Below, piece after piece: positions 26,301 to 38,953 of a DNA stretch of 64,000 bases; within the stretch, counting starts at the first letter, position 1, and each line of letters opens with the position of its first letter. This stretch comes from Ciona intestinalis (taxonomy: Eukaryota > Chordata > Ascidiacea > Phlebobranchia > Cionidae). Under the pieces are notes generated by a model, which had not been told where the DNA came from, ran no database searches, and worked only from the letters and a program-made list of their open reading frames with translations. The DNA lies in contig NC_020168.2 of assembly GCF_000224145.3 (NCBI RefSeq), positions 5,775,479 to 5,839,478 of the forward strand. Reading direction: 5' to 3'. The translations under genes and the position numbers were made by a program.

Positions 26301-29300
26301 AAACCGCTATTTATGTTTTAATGTTTGGTAATGTCAGTTTCATTTTATGGTCAGAAGCTATATATATAAGCTTATGCACTATATAGGCAACTCAAGCCGT
26401 ACACTGTTGTGTCCAGCGGTAAACAGCATGCCCGTCGGCCATACAACGCATACAGTGGTGACTGCTTAACCTCGTACACCAGATCTTGCGGTTACTGTGG
26501 CGAAAAAGTAAAATTGAAAATTTACTATTAAGACCTTGTTTTGATACCGCACCAAATCTTTCGTATATTGATGTTATTAAAACCAATGTAAATATAGAAC
26601 AGCGTGTACAATATTGAGATTTAAGTTCTTTTTGTATTACAGATACTGTGGAGTCGACATGAATGACGGTGTCAGACGTAAGAACGCAACCAGGGAATCC
26701 ACTAACACACTGAAAGCTTGGCTTCAGGAACACAAGAAGAATCCCTACCCCACCAAAGGCGAGAAAATAATGCTCGCCATTATAACTAAAATGACTCTGA
26801 CCCAGGTACGCTGGTTTCCACAACCAAACACTTTGTGTTTCATATTAGAAATATTTGTTACATTTTCCTTGCTACCAGGTGTCGACTTGGTTCGCGAACG
26901 CGCGTCGTCGCCTCAAGAAGGAAAACAAAATGACGTGGGTCCCAAAGAACCGCTCCAATGAAAACGCGAGTTCTACCGACGAGAAGAAAATAGACCCTGA
27001 TGACGACGACAGCAACTCACAAAACCAAGATTGTGGTAAGTACACTAATGAGTGGGCGTTGCGAAGAATGTCTTGGTTAACTTACTTCAATACAAACGAG
27101 AGGCTATATGCAAAAGTACCCTATTCGGTTTACTGTAGATCCGTAACGCTGATAATTCTGTTTTAACGAAACAAAACCTGGCAAAACAAACATGCTCACT
27201 CTGTACATACCGCAAATCATTATTAAGCATATGAGCATTTGCAGCATGCAGACAAATTCGAAAGTGAATTGCAAACCGACGTTGGGTCATGTAATCGGAC
27301 AGGATTACAAGTGCGACGCATGTTATCGGTGGTTGCGTCTCATTCTGTGCACGCCCGCATCATTACTCGGTTGTTTGATAACAATTACTGTTTGTTTATA
27401 ATCGAACGCTAGCGGGTTACGACAGCTATGGCGCCTGCTGTCACCGCTAAAACGAATACAGAATAGTGCAATTATGAACAGCTGTATATTTTTACGTGTT
27501 AGGGTAATCGGTCGACTCGGGCCTAAATCACAGGTTCTCTGGCGAACTCAGTCCAACAGAACAATACCTATGTCCCAACACACAGATAAATGAAGTAATA
27601 GACTCTAATGCAACCACCACTGTATATCACTTTCTTGTCCTAATTAGATGAGTTTGAATGCCCCTTTCGAATAATTAAACTTTGTTTTTACCTTTAGATG
27701 ACAAAATCGATGCTGACCAGTCCCTAGATTCCGATGACTCAGCAGAAAGGGAGGTAACAAGCACAAACGACAATGACGTAACCAACACACCCTACTCACG
27801 TGATAGTGGTGTATATGGAGGGGAAAAGAGCGAAGACTTAAATGTGTCAGACCAAAACGATCAACAGTTGGGTCAAGGAAAAGACTTTTCAAGCACGTAC
27901 CAACAACCAAGCGACGTTGGTTTTGAGCGACCCGCAATGCCAACAGACACTGTGCAAAGATATGGCCCGACCGACGCTTCCAGGATCTGGTCGCCTATTA
28001 ACGATATTGGTAGCGGATCTTCGTACCCGACAAAGTGCCCGGACAATGTCGGAGATTCTCATTTGAACCTTCCTCCGTCGTTCCGTGGTTCCTACAGCGA
28101 CGATCAGTTCTCTGCCATCAGTCGTCCGCAGCAAACTCCATCAGCAGTCAGTCCTTCCATGATAAGCGGGGTTGACCTTCCTGGAAGAATCGGTGAGTGC
28201 AGATACCCGTCTGTTCAGAACTGGGTGGACGGGGTATACCACAGCGCGATCCCGCCGACCCCAGACCCGGATTCGACAACTTGCCATCCAATTTCAGCGG
28301 AAAGGAGAGATTCGATTGACGGAAGAATCGAAGTCGATCGTTTGCAAGGAGTGTCGCCTTCCTCCCCTCATTTCCAACACCAGCAGTTCCCATGCAAACA
28401 ATTACCAACTCAAAACCCGCACCTAACTGTGAACGATAACGAACACTACACCTACCACGAGCGCAGAGTTCCTACCGACAGCGTTGGAAGTCCAGGCAAC
28501 CTCCATGGTCAAGTTGCGCCTCCATCCTACCAAATGTTTGGATTTAACAGCCAACTACAAGGCCTTGGAACTGGGGACTATTACCACGACGAGCGCATGG
28601 CAGCGCAGTCTTCAGCCGAAGCGAGACTGGGCTACTACAACCCCCAAAGATCCGCCGACCCACGTCAGGATATGAACTCGCAACAACAACAAGGTCGCAT
28701 ACACAACGTATACCACCCTGGCGACCCAAAGCCGTCAGTCCTCGCCTCACCCTCGTCGGCGTCCGGTAGTTCGCCGGCTTCGCGGCAACTCTGTCCCGGA
28801 GAGCAATCGTTGGCGAGTCGACTTGTCCCCAGTTCTTACCACGCCAATCCCGGGATGTCCGTTTCGGCAACAAACCCAAGTATTTTCTCTGGTCAATATT
28901 ACCAGATGANCGGAGACCTTACAAAGCGAGGACACTCACATACCAGCAACACACCCTCCAATAACTACATGATGGTTTGTGGTAACGGAGTTGACCAAAG
29001 AAACATGGACGCCACGCAGGGATTTCAAAATCCTTTAAACACTCAACACAACAGCTACAACCGTAAGTTACTTTCTATTTACAACATAAACATGTTCATG
29101 CGTTTCCAAATTAAGAACCAGACTAAACTACTAATACAGCTGCGTGCACTTGTATATTTTATAAACCTAAAAGTTAAGCAAGTTCAAAGATGCGTTAACT
29201 CTCGTTGAACTTTATTTTCGCATGGTAAAGCGAAGATCCCACGATAAACGAGAACCCTCATAGCAATTATTGAAGAACATTTTCCGAATGCTCCCCAATC

Positions 29301-32300
29301 CACTTTATTACAACCAATATACTGTTCCAACGAGAGTGCATCCGGATATTCAATGCTTCCTCATGCTTTATATTGAATAACGTTGGTAGTCTCAGATACC
29401 ACCAGCGTTGTAATTGTTTTTTTTTTAATTTATTACAGGGTCGCCATTGCCATCGAATAGTCCCCATACGGAGTTGATAATGTCGCCACGGTAAGTACGT
29501 GTTGCTTAAATGTCACATTACTCCCCAACGATTTGGTCGTGTTCAATTATATTATGGTAAGCCAGTATAGTGGCACCTTCGACCTAAAGGAAAAACACTT
29601 AAACTGAGGCGATTTGTGCGCTTTAAATCGGCTGTGAAGATATAGCAGAGATTAGAGCCTAAACTGCAAGAGCTATATACAGCTTTTCAAATCAGATCTC
29701 GATAACTGAAACATGCGTTAAATTTAGCCTTTTAGCGGTAACCTGCACGAACAAGAGAGCGCATGTTTGCTTACTTAGATTTGTAGCCGTGAGCAAATCG
29801 AAAGGTGTTTACGTGCCTGTTTAAACTTTGCGGTGAAATAATAAGAAATTTGATCGTTTTCCAATTGTTCACGAAAGGTACACCATCGGCATTAGTGTCA
29901 GTGCAACCAATCAACAGGCTGCATTCATACCATTACCGATGCACGAGCTGTATTGTGCTGTCGCCAGGAATAATAAACGCGCCGACGTCCAATTTAATAT
30001 TATAATAGGCTAAATAACTGACATATCTTATTAGATAGAGAGGGTAAATCCTCGAAAGGCAGCAGGGCAATTAAGAGATGTCGGCGAGATATAGGGAATA
30101 GTTTAGCGATCAGCCGATAACCTCGCGCTTTCCGTATTTCCTTTTATTTATTTGTAGTGCGCCGACTGCCAAACTCGGGTTTATTTATTCGATGAGCGCT
30201 CGATGGTGTGATCAAGAGACAGGCACACCAACGAAATAAGCGCACTGATTCCGCCGGGCATTTTACGAGACGACGAAAGCCGATATACAAGGTCTGTCCA
30301 GGCGCCGATATTTAAGGGTTTCTCGTGGTTGACCGCGCGGTGCATCGCGTCATTCCTGCAACGAGCTCAATATTAATTCTCTCTGCCACTTGTGCAGTCG
30401 GCGCCTGTCGTCGCGAATCAAAACTGGGATCATGGATTTTCGAGCGCGTTCGCGCAATTAGTAAGCACCAGATTTGTCTCGACAAAAAACGCCGATCGTG
30501 GCTTATTAGTTGCTTGCAGTTTGTCCAAAAATAACCAGCATAATACTGTGGGGTAAGCTGAGTGCCGGTATAACACATTATCCCATATTTTTAACCGTGG
30601 GTTCAACGTTGATTAGCATTCCCTTTTTGGATACGGTTACATAGTTCTGTAAATAGTCAATTACAATCGTCCATGGCAGTCGTGAGGATACGCTTTTATA
30701 ATTCTTGGAATGTTCTCTGTTTACTATCAAATGGGTCGAGAAAATAGAATGAAAAGGTGTCCCATTTTCCCCACTCTATATAACCAAACCAGCACAATTA
30801 ATGGAGTTTTTAAATTACTTCAACAGCTAATTTGTCGCGTCTTAATACAGCGATTCTACGTGGATAAGAAAGCGCTATAAGAAGCTTATATGAACGAAAC
30901 TATTAATTGGTTTATTTTAAGAACCCTCGTCAAAATTTCTCCCTATAGAAACGAAAAATAACCTTTTGCGAAAACCTATTATTGGAACTATTGCGTAACA
31001 ACTTAAAATAAAATATGTCGTTTAAAAAACTTAAATTCAAAAAAAATGGGCACAGGGCCTATGTATACAACTTTTCCCGGAACGAGACAGGTGATTTTAT
31101 AAACAAAAATTTGCATTTTAGAGCTTAAGAAAACAAAAACAGCTTGTTAAGTGGTTTAGCTCGTAAATAACTTATATAGCCAAGATGAAGCGTCAACAAC
31201 AAACTAATTTACATGGTAACGCCTCAGCTTCGCGCATTGCTCATTAAAAACATCTAAACAGCGACCTTAAAAGGAATACATAATCTCGTGTTGTGCGGAA
31301 TACAGTATCGAGTAAGTCGAATTAGCACCGGTAGCGGCGTTCTTCGGCGCATATCCCGACTGTTTACTGCGGTGTTGGTGAACTTTGTACGGCACAAATT
31401 CGCATTCTGCAATGTGTTTTGTCAACTTTCGGGCCGTGGGCGGGTTGGGAGGAGATTAGTCGCTGATCCAGGCACTGTATATGTATATCATCGCGCAGAT
31501 AATGCTACTCCCTCAAGCTACTGAAAGTAGGCGACATTTTGGAGCGATAACAAAAATTTCACCGATCGTAGTCAAGATGCAGCGGACACGATGCGTTATC
31601 CCGCACTAGCCCTGTACAAACGCTGCCTCAAAATCATTGGAAACGCGGCATACCATTCTGTCACAAAACTCGATAGGTTATATATACATCGCGCCACCAG
31701 TCGAAGTTCAAAGTCGCGAGGCCGCCGTCTTTAAGGCGACTCGGCGACCACCATAATCTACCGGCTCCCAATTACGCCCGGTTATCCGATCAACGTGACG
31801 CGTAGCGAACGTGGAAACGCAGTCAATTGCCGCCAAGGCCGCAGACCTAAAAATCTTGCCTATAAACGCGGTAATAAATAATTATCAAGGCGCTGTCACA
31901 ATGAGATTCATTACCACTCGAAGGGCGATTTCAGGAAAAGGGAAATCATACGAAATGTTAAGATCGGTTGGGATAGGTCAAACCAATACTCGGTCTTTGC
32001 TGCATGTTTTGGTCAAGGTAGATTGAGAGGCTAATTTGTTTCGCCTGTTGGTGCGAAATACAACTCGTACGATAAGGGTTTTTTGGTCGTCCTGTATAAT
32101 TGTAACCACTTTTAGGATTAACACAATGATTAAAAATAATTAAATCTATTATTGCAAATACACGTATGACCTGCACTTAATATGACCAAAAGTCAGTTTT
32201 GTAAATTACTCAAAATAAAAACCAAAACAATTATAAATATCTTGTTTTACAGAGACGGGGACGAACTAAGGGAAATGCAAGCAGCTGAGACCTTGACCAA

Positions 32301-32316
32301 TCTATCCACAAGGTGA
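23393..32316 (+). CDS. Irx: Iroquois-class (TALE) homeobox transcription factor, 7 coding exons
   Basis: This is a nuclear DNA-binding protein of the Iroquois family. Coding exons: 23462-23819, 25261-25379, 26643-26805, 26879-27035, 27698-29062, 29439-29490 and 32253-32316 (TGA). All junctions are GT-AG and phases agree if one base in an AAA run at 23717-23719 is ignored; total about 758 aa. The TALE homeodomain is at about residues 170-232, with helix-3 motif [14 protein letters not shown], and the conserved YPYDR precedes it. An acidic stretch follows. RIWSP near residue 360 resembles a degenerate Iro box. The rest of exon 5 is Ser/Pro/Gln-rich. The first usable ATG is at 23462, and a strong acceptor at 23391-23392 suggests a 5' UTR exon start. 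If exon 6 were not spliced, TAA would follow at once, so exon 7 is needed for the longer C-terminus. Base 28911 is N. Family assignment is certain; which Ciona paralogue is not. Confidence 0.93.
23717..23719 (+). other. Irx: Apparent 1-bp frameshift in Irx exon 1
   Basis: The N-terminal frame from 23462 runs into Arg-rich nonsense after this point. The frame required by the exon 1 donor at 23820 and exon 2 reads DHSPYYSSL just before the splice but has a TAA upstream. One extra A in the AAA run reconciles both frames and makes the total CDS length a multiple of three. A sequencing or assembly error is likeliest; a real frameshift allele is possible. Confidence 0.75.
25059..25242. mobile_element. 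MITE-like repeat, copy 5, in Irx intron 1
   Basis: It runs from cagtagggtaggggaagacg to gatcttccccacagcactatata and contains catttggtagtaaacaaag-type interior sequence. It ends only about 18 bp before the exon 2 acceptor, so it may contribute the branch point or polypyrimidine region. Confidence 0.75.
26190..26293. mobile_element. MITE-like fragment, copy 6, in Irx intron 2
   Basis: ttccatttggtagtaaataa and the terminal ccatcttaccccatagtacc match the family interior and right end. The left end is not clear. Confidence 0.5.
30543..30782. mobile_element. MITE-like repeat, copy 7, in Irx intron 6
   Basis: It starts actgtggggtaagctgag and ends aaggtgtcccattttccccac, with the interior tgtttactatcaaatgggtc. 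The left third holds a partial internal duplication (two tttgg/ttaacc-like blocks), so it is longer than the typical copy. Confidence 0.7.
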
Positions 32317-34754
32317 TGCTGTAGGTAGCTACGGTACCAGGGTTGGACCTGGCCACGAATTGGCGCCGTTGGCCGAACGAACATGGCTGAAATACGTCAT
32401 CTTAACAGAAATAATTCACCGTTAGTAAGATGGGCGGAGAACCAGCTGCAAGGCCAAGCCAACATTCCCGCTGTATAATGTTCCTAATATACGTGGTTAT
32501 GCCTGACCGGTATACCACGTATACCGGTATACCAGGGCGCGATGTACCGAAGATACTCACTGGGGTGTGGGAAAATTTAATTAATTTTAAAGTGTTGTTA
32601 TTTCTTTTAAGTTAATTCAACCTGCTGTAATCATTGCGTTATTACAAAGAACAAAAAATGAAATTAGTGTCGTTGAAAGGGGCACGCTACAGAATGTTAT
32701 ACACATATAGCTAATATAGGTATATAAGCTTTGGTTTTTATTGGAACACTTGAACACATATTAACAAACGGATATAAACGCGATTACATATGTCGGTGTG
32801 TATTTGGCTGGACTGATCACTTCGTTCACACGTCGGCGGCTTATGCTGGCGCCACATCAGATTAGAGATAGGGGTAGAGAAGTTGTGCGCCGCAAATTGC
32901 ATTCGGTTATTTATTTTGCAGCGGCCGAACGACGGCTTGTCTGACTCAGAGAGACTGATAATTGCCCACCACTAAGCGACCGCGCCACCGACCGCGCCAC
33001 CGACCGCCAGCAGACTTATGCAGATCATTCTACAGAAGACTTTCTATTTTTGACAGATGATTTCGTTCGCAGTAATTAAACGAACGGACCAAAGAAGAGT
33101 TTTTTGACAACATGTTTGCCGCTATGATGTACACATGTACGGAATCGACGCTCCAGTCTCTACGAACTATGTACGTTGCACTTTTTATATAACATCAATA
33201 TAACATCATTTTTGAATTCTATACAGGAATTTAATTACGACATATTCACCTGTGTGACCTCCGTGTTATAGGGTGTTGTAATGACGTATACGTGGATACC
33301 TTTATCACTATACAGCGTGTAAATTGACGTGTGGCGCTTACGCCTACCTTGTATCCGCATACGCAGCCTATTAGATAATCTACATGTATTGCGTCATACA
33401 ATCAAATAAGTAATAAATAAACCGCGGTATTAGAAAAAGGTAACTTTGTCATGCCATTCCGATTCCTGCTTCCTCACCCAGCTTATTAAGGCGGAGGCTC
33501 ACATGAACGGCCCAGTGTTGCCGCTAATAGAAATCACACGCACCTTTATGTATTATTATATTGAACCGTATTATTTATCGTGCAGCACTGGCCGGCCGGA
33601 ACGCCTTGTTTACAAAATCGACAAAAATGGAGGTTTATTCCGAGCAAACCGCGGATAAAACCGTCTTGTCCTGATAATGGATCAGGATTAGTCATCTACG
33701 ATTTCGTGACTTTCGGGCCACCAGTGTTTATTTACTTACGCCGCTCATGAAGGCAATACGAAGCAGATTCCGTTTCCGTAATAACACAGCGGTTCGATGT
33801 GGGCTCGAGCGAACCTAAACTATCCGGCGCGCCAACCGGTCCGACAGACTTTGTGATGAATCATCGAGTACACGAACGCAATGAGCTTTTGTGGTTTCGA
33901 TTCTACATTATATGATATTGCTAAATATCTTTTAATTTAATGTAATCCTTCCAATATGTTAAACGAAACCTACGACTTGCATAACAAGAACGCAAAGACA
34001 CATTTATATAAATTGCTCTCTAGCAGTACCTTGCGGTAACTAACAAGGAAGTTAGACCAAACGAATAATTGCCCAGATTAGAATGATTAGAATTAAACAT
34101 CAACACAATTTTTATATCAAAACAAAACGCACTTCACATTCGCCTGGCAAAACTGATTTCGTTATCCCAGTACATTTGGTTAGGAATAAACCACCTACAT
34201 AAGTAAAAATATTTAATACGCAAATAATATTTATATTGTGGCCACATAATATGATCACATTTGTCCTTTGTTCAACATTTCTAGGTAAGAACGGTCTCTA
34301 CTAACTTTGGTCATGAATGGTCTCAAACAATAGGTTTATTTCTATACCATATTTGTCTGTGCAAACACTACAGTTTGTTTAAATTTTCAAAAATGACGTT
34401 CAAAATAGTAGAAGAATTTTACTTTTTTTACTTTATGCAAGTGTTTCACCCTGGAATAAAATGAAGTTTTACTTTGAACAACTTTATCAGAAACAAGACC
34501 TTGGAATGTAACATGCATTTGTACTCTATTTATTTTATTAACAGTGATGTTGCGTAAAAAGTGTTCTAACACTGGTACATACAATAAAATAATTGCGAAA
34601 CGAAAACAAGAAAATTGTTTTCACATGCAACAAAGTGTATAAAACAACAGGGAATGGACAAGATTACAAAACACAGACCTTGAAGTGAGTATGAAACAAA
34701 AGATCAATCGTACATAAAAGACAATAGAAAAATTCAGAAAAGGAAAAAACTTTT
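32317..34754. other. Convergent intergenic region between Irx and SIRT7
   Basis: This contains the Irx 3' UTR and the end of the SIRT7 transcript. Overlapping AATAAA hexamers at 33412-33421 are candidate Irx polyadenylation signals. A short palindromic duplication (ggtatacc repeated) lies at 32508-32535, and a 14 bp direct repeat (accgcgccaccg-type) lies at about 32985-33010. No coding exon was found. Confidence 0.55.
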
Positions 34755-34760
34755 TTTATT
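34755..34760 (-). terminator. SIRT7: SIRT7 polyadenylation signal
   Basis: On the - strand this is AATAAA, about 70 bases downstream of the SIRT7 stop codon at 34831-34833. Confidence 0.55.
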
Positions 34761-34830
34761 TCGAATAAAAAAATAAAATGCCATTAGTGAATGAATACAA
34801 AACACAGTAAAAGTAAAAGAGTTTTGAGGC

Positions 34831-37800
34831 TCATGATAATTTTCGTTTCCCTCTTTTCTTGAAACCATTCTTCTTATTAACTTTACTTCGATATCCTTTA
34901 CCAAACCATGAGGGAGCCGGACTTACAACACATTGCTGACTAAGCGTTTGCTGTTCTACCTTAGATGACATATCTGCTACACTAACGACTGACTGCCCTG
35001 TGACTTGGGAGCTAGCACTGGGGTACTGGGAATGTGTTACAGCAGGAACGAGGTAGGGCTTTTCATCAAGGACATTTTCTCTATTGGTGTCGGACAAAAA
35101 ATTGGGTGATTCTATTGGCTGCGGAATTAGGGCTGGACCTGGCCATGAAGCAGTTCTGTTTGCGGAACATACGTGAGTATTAATGATGTTGCTTTGTTCT
35201 GACAGAGAGCTTTGATGAGCTGTTGAGATCGGGTAGGTGATGCTTGTTGTCGTAAACGTTGAAAGTTCATTTAGTTTTGGTTGCCTTGCTAAGCCCCACA
35301 AGGAATCTGTATGTCTATAAAGTTCACAACATAAAGGTATTATACATGAACGGTTTTTATACATACATTATTTTATACATTTAATCTGTACATGCAGGTT
35401 AAATACAGTATTAGACAAATATATTTAAGCAGAACAAAAATATGCAACTTACTGAAAATATACAGCAGGGACAATGGACAAATACAACATAACTATCTTC
35501 ATTACTTCATCTACAGATCCTGAAATAAAATAAAAAGTTTTCAAAGCAAAAGCAAAGATACAAGTCCAACCCAAGCAAAGGAATTACAATAACAGATATA
35601 GGTATCTGTGTATACGGTTTATTTAATAGGCTTACAAAGCATATAACAATTTAAAATGTTTTACACGGTTGAAAAATAAAAACGGGAAAATATACCATTT
35701 ATTTTTGAGGTAGCTTGGGAGTCTTTTGGAGTCCATTGCAAGTTTACAATGTACAGCTTTGGTCGATTTCTCTTTGTTCTATACATTAAAAAAAAGTTCA
35801 AAGTTGTGTGATAACCATTGTAGGATATTAAAAGTTGATTCATATGGCATTGCTAGTATAACATAATATGTACTTTTGATGTGTAACCTTAAATCAAAGC
35901 TGTGGCAAGTGTTTTAAAATATTTTACTTAACAAACAATAAAGCTAGAAATTTGTTAACCGGAAACTCTCTGTCACTGTCGGGTTAAACGAACACTAATG
36001 CTAACTGTAATTTAATATTACTAAACTTTGTAATATAGATTCTCTTCATTGTAATAATATGAAGTATGTAGTTGAACAACCTTTCAGTCAGCCACAGTTG
36101 CTTGTAAGATCTCAACACCTTAAGACTTGAACCAAGACACAAAATAAGATCAGCATCATATGCATTCGATTCAGCGCTTTCCCAGTTATGTGGCCATCTA
36201 AAATTAAAAAAAAAAACTTGGATGAAAAATCCCATATGAAAGCAAAAATCTTCTAAAAAAAACTTTTACTAAAAAAATTAGGTGTAACGAAAAGTGTCTA
36301 GTGTGGATAACAAACTTATGTTGAAACGAGTAAAGAATAAAAGAGTTCGCAGGTAATTTTGATAATTTTAGTACAATTCGATGTTAGATACATAATTCTA
36401 AACAACTGGAATAACTCAAGTACTTTACACAACTTACGAACATGAACAAGAAAAATAAATTACTGGGAAATCTTGCAGAAATAATTGTACCTTGCATCAC
36501 TACGTTCACCAAAATGAACAATCGTATCTTTCAAACCCTCGTTGCATTTATCGCATGTACGTCCTGTAGAATGTCTTCTTAACGCAGTATGTTCAGTGAC
36601 GTCAAATAAACGATAATATGTAGCATCACAATTTGGACAAATCTGGAGTGGAAAGGTGTACCAAGTTAGTTTGGGATTTTTTTATGTTTTTTTATATGTC
36701 TAAGTAGTACCATTTCCAACTACTTGTTTTATTTTCTATTTCGCACACCTGGTGCTCACTTAAAAGTTGTATTCAACTTTGTGGGTAACTGCTTTCTGGA
36801 CTTCCGACAATTTTTGTAATTAAGTGACAATGTGACAAAATACATTAGTTTGGAGTTTGGACACATAAAATACGAGAAGCATCACATTTTGAGTTTGGTA
36901 TCTGGTATTTACAAACAATATGAGCACCCCTATGACTACTATGTTATGCTATATATTGGTATATAATATACTTACTTCACAAAACATGTTTCCATGCAGT
37001 TCTGATAATTTATCCGATGGCACCCCACTACGTACGTGAAGACCGTCACAGTTTTGGGAAACAACATGTTGAACAATGTGGTGCCTTACCAATGCTTCTA
37101 TACACATATGAGTGAATGTGGGAACAGCACTCACCAAGTTTTGACCTAAAATACAACAAATTTAGAAAAACTCATTATTTGTTTTGCTTTCTGTAGATTA
37201 GGTATTCAATATTACCACTTGTGGGGTTATTTTTACCTATTTTCTGCATAAATTAATGTTCTATGTTACAGTAATCAAATGGAAAATTAAATTTCCACCC
37301 GGGATTTTTGGAAGCAACCTAAAAAATCAAATAAAAAGGGCTAACAACTTGATAAATATGAACACTGCCAATTGCAATAAATGCCTAATTTATCTCCCTC
37401 TTTGTGTACTGCACGTAGGCACCATAGAACAGGTGATAACATAAAATAAAGTCTGTAAACAGCTTTACACCAATGCAACTCACAACTTAAATTATTAAAA
37501 AAAAAGTATTTTTTAAAAAGGGTACACACACTTACATGAATTAACATCCTTTCCTGATTTAAGACGAGTCCAAACTCCATTTGTTCCTCTGTAGTCCGGT
37601 ATGTTTGCTGCTGTGCTTATCCCAGCACCAGTGTAAACTACAGCATGCTTAGCAGTCTGAAGTGCTTTGGCCAAATCAATGCATTTTGCATGTAACGTGA
37701 CTGGATCATCAAAAACCTGGAATAAATTGAATATAACATGAAGATTTTGCTTTTTTTGTGGTTTTTTGTGTATCTGAAAGGTTTTTTGTGTATCTGAAAT

Positions 37801-38500
37801 GGCAGTGACTACTTCCCACAAATAAATTTCTACTTCAAACAAATAAATTTCTTACTTCTTGTGAACGTTGCTTAAGCTTTGAGTAGCTGGAGGCTCTGGC
37901 ACGTACAGCTTTCACCAGCGAACAGTGCTCATCCAGGAATAGCTTTTCATCTAAACTATGATGTCTTCGAGCTACCACCTCTCGAATCTGTACATTAATT
38001 ATTTTTTTTTAAACAGTAGTTACAACATCAATTTTAGTAACAGGACTTTTTATTAAAACAGTAGTAGCAACTAGCAAGTAATTAATACTTATAAACCAAA
38101 ACTGCTAAATGTTTTTACAGTATTAAGAAGGTAGATACTGTGAACATTTTGAATAATGCTACTGCACCAAACCAAACTCTATTTATTAAGACAACTTCTA
38201 CTTTTTTTCATATACAAATATATTATGCTATATATATATATAATTTTTCATATACAACAAATAATATATGCTATAGGCCTATATAATATACTGTTCATAC
38301 AAAATCTTTTGGACCATACACCATTCCATGTATACCTGCTTGGTTAGATCTCGTTTCGTCACCGTAGGAGCAAGTTTTCGAGGTCGCAAAGTACGGGGGG
38401 TGGCAACCTCATCCTCAACCTCTTTCTCTTCGTTGTCAGCGCCGATAAAAACATCGTCAGAACTTCCACACTCCGTTGCTGGCAAGAAGACGCTCTGCAT
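34831..38500 (-). CDS. SIRT7: Sirtuin 7 (NAD-dependent protein deacylase), 9 exons
   Basis: Class IV sirtuin, in vertebrates a nucleolar/nuclear deacylase that promotes rDNA transcription. Exons, - strand: 38500-38336, 37987-37856, 37716-37536, 37145-36976, 36642-36491, 36197-36081, 35778-35696, 35519-35453, 35314-34831. These give 516 aa in frame. Seen in the sequence: NAD-binding TGAGIST (residues 128-134), catalytic QNCDGLH with His196, zinc-ribbon cysteines at about 218, 221, 246 and 249, [10 protein letters not shown], and [15 protein letters not shown], which is specific to SIRT7. The C-terminus WFGKGY followed by a basic tail matches the vertebrate SIRT7 nucleolar tail. Exon 9 carries about 120 extra Ser/Thr-rich residues between the catalytic core and that tail, so the protein exceeds the roughly 400 aa human form. 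The exon 6 donor (AG|GTTGTT) is weak. The start is the first ATG after an in-frame stop. Confidence 0.95.
37760..37799. repeat. 20-bp tandem duplication in SIRT7 intron 2
   Basis: ggttttttgtgtatctgaaa occurs twice in direct succession inside the intron. It does not affect splice sites. Confidence 0.8.
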
Positions 38501-38953
38501 GCTACAAGCATGGGTTGGTGTGGCCACTATTCAGCATAATGTATTGTTTAATGCTAATTGTTAACCTAACTCTTAACCATTCTACAAAATAAGGCATTAA
38601 GGTTAGAAGTTCGTAACAAAGTTAAGTTTTGACAGAAATAGATATAAAATATGCTAACGCTTAATGAAGTACAGTGTAAGTGCACAGTGGGGTAATACAA
38701 CAAAGTTACACAGAAATTTGGTAAACAAAAGAACAAGTGCACGTTAAAATAACAGTAAACTTGGCAGATACCAACACAGATTTAAACAAAGAATAAAACA
38801 GTACATATACCGGTAAAACAATTTGCTAGTTCCAATACAGTGTATAACTAACAACACAGGCCAAGCTTTTAAACATGTAGGCATACAACTAGTCTTGGCA
38901 GCCACTACACATAACTAAACAGGAACATGTAATAAAAATAAATAACATTAACA

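Noticed and set aside
26392-26823. 143-codon open frame antisense to the Irx homeodomain exon
   Set aside because: It is a shadow of exon 3 on the opposite strand.
38336-38527. SIRT7 start at 38527
   Set aside because: That codon is GTG, not ATG; the first in-frame ATG is at 38500 and an upstream stop closes the frame.
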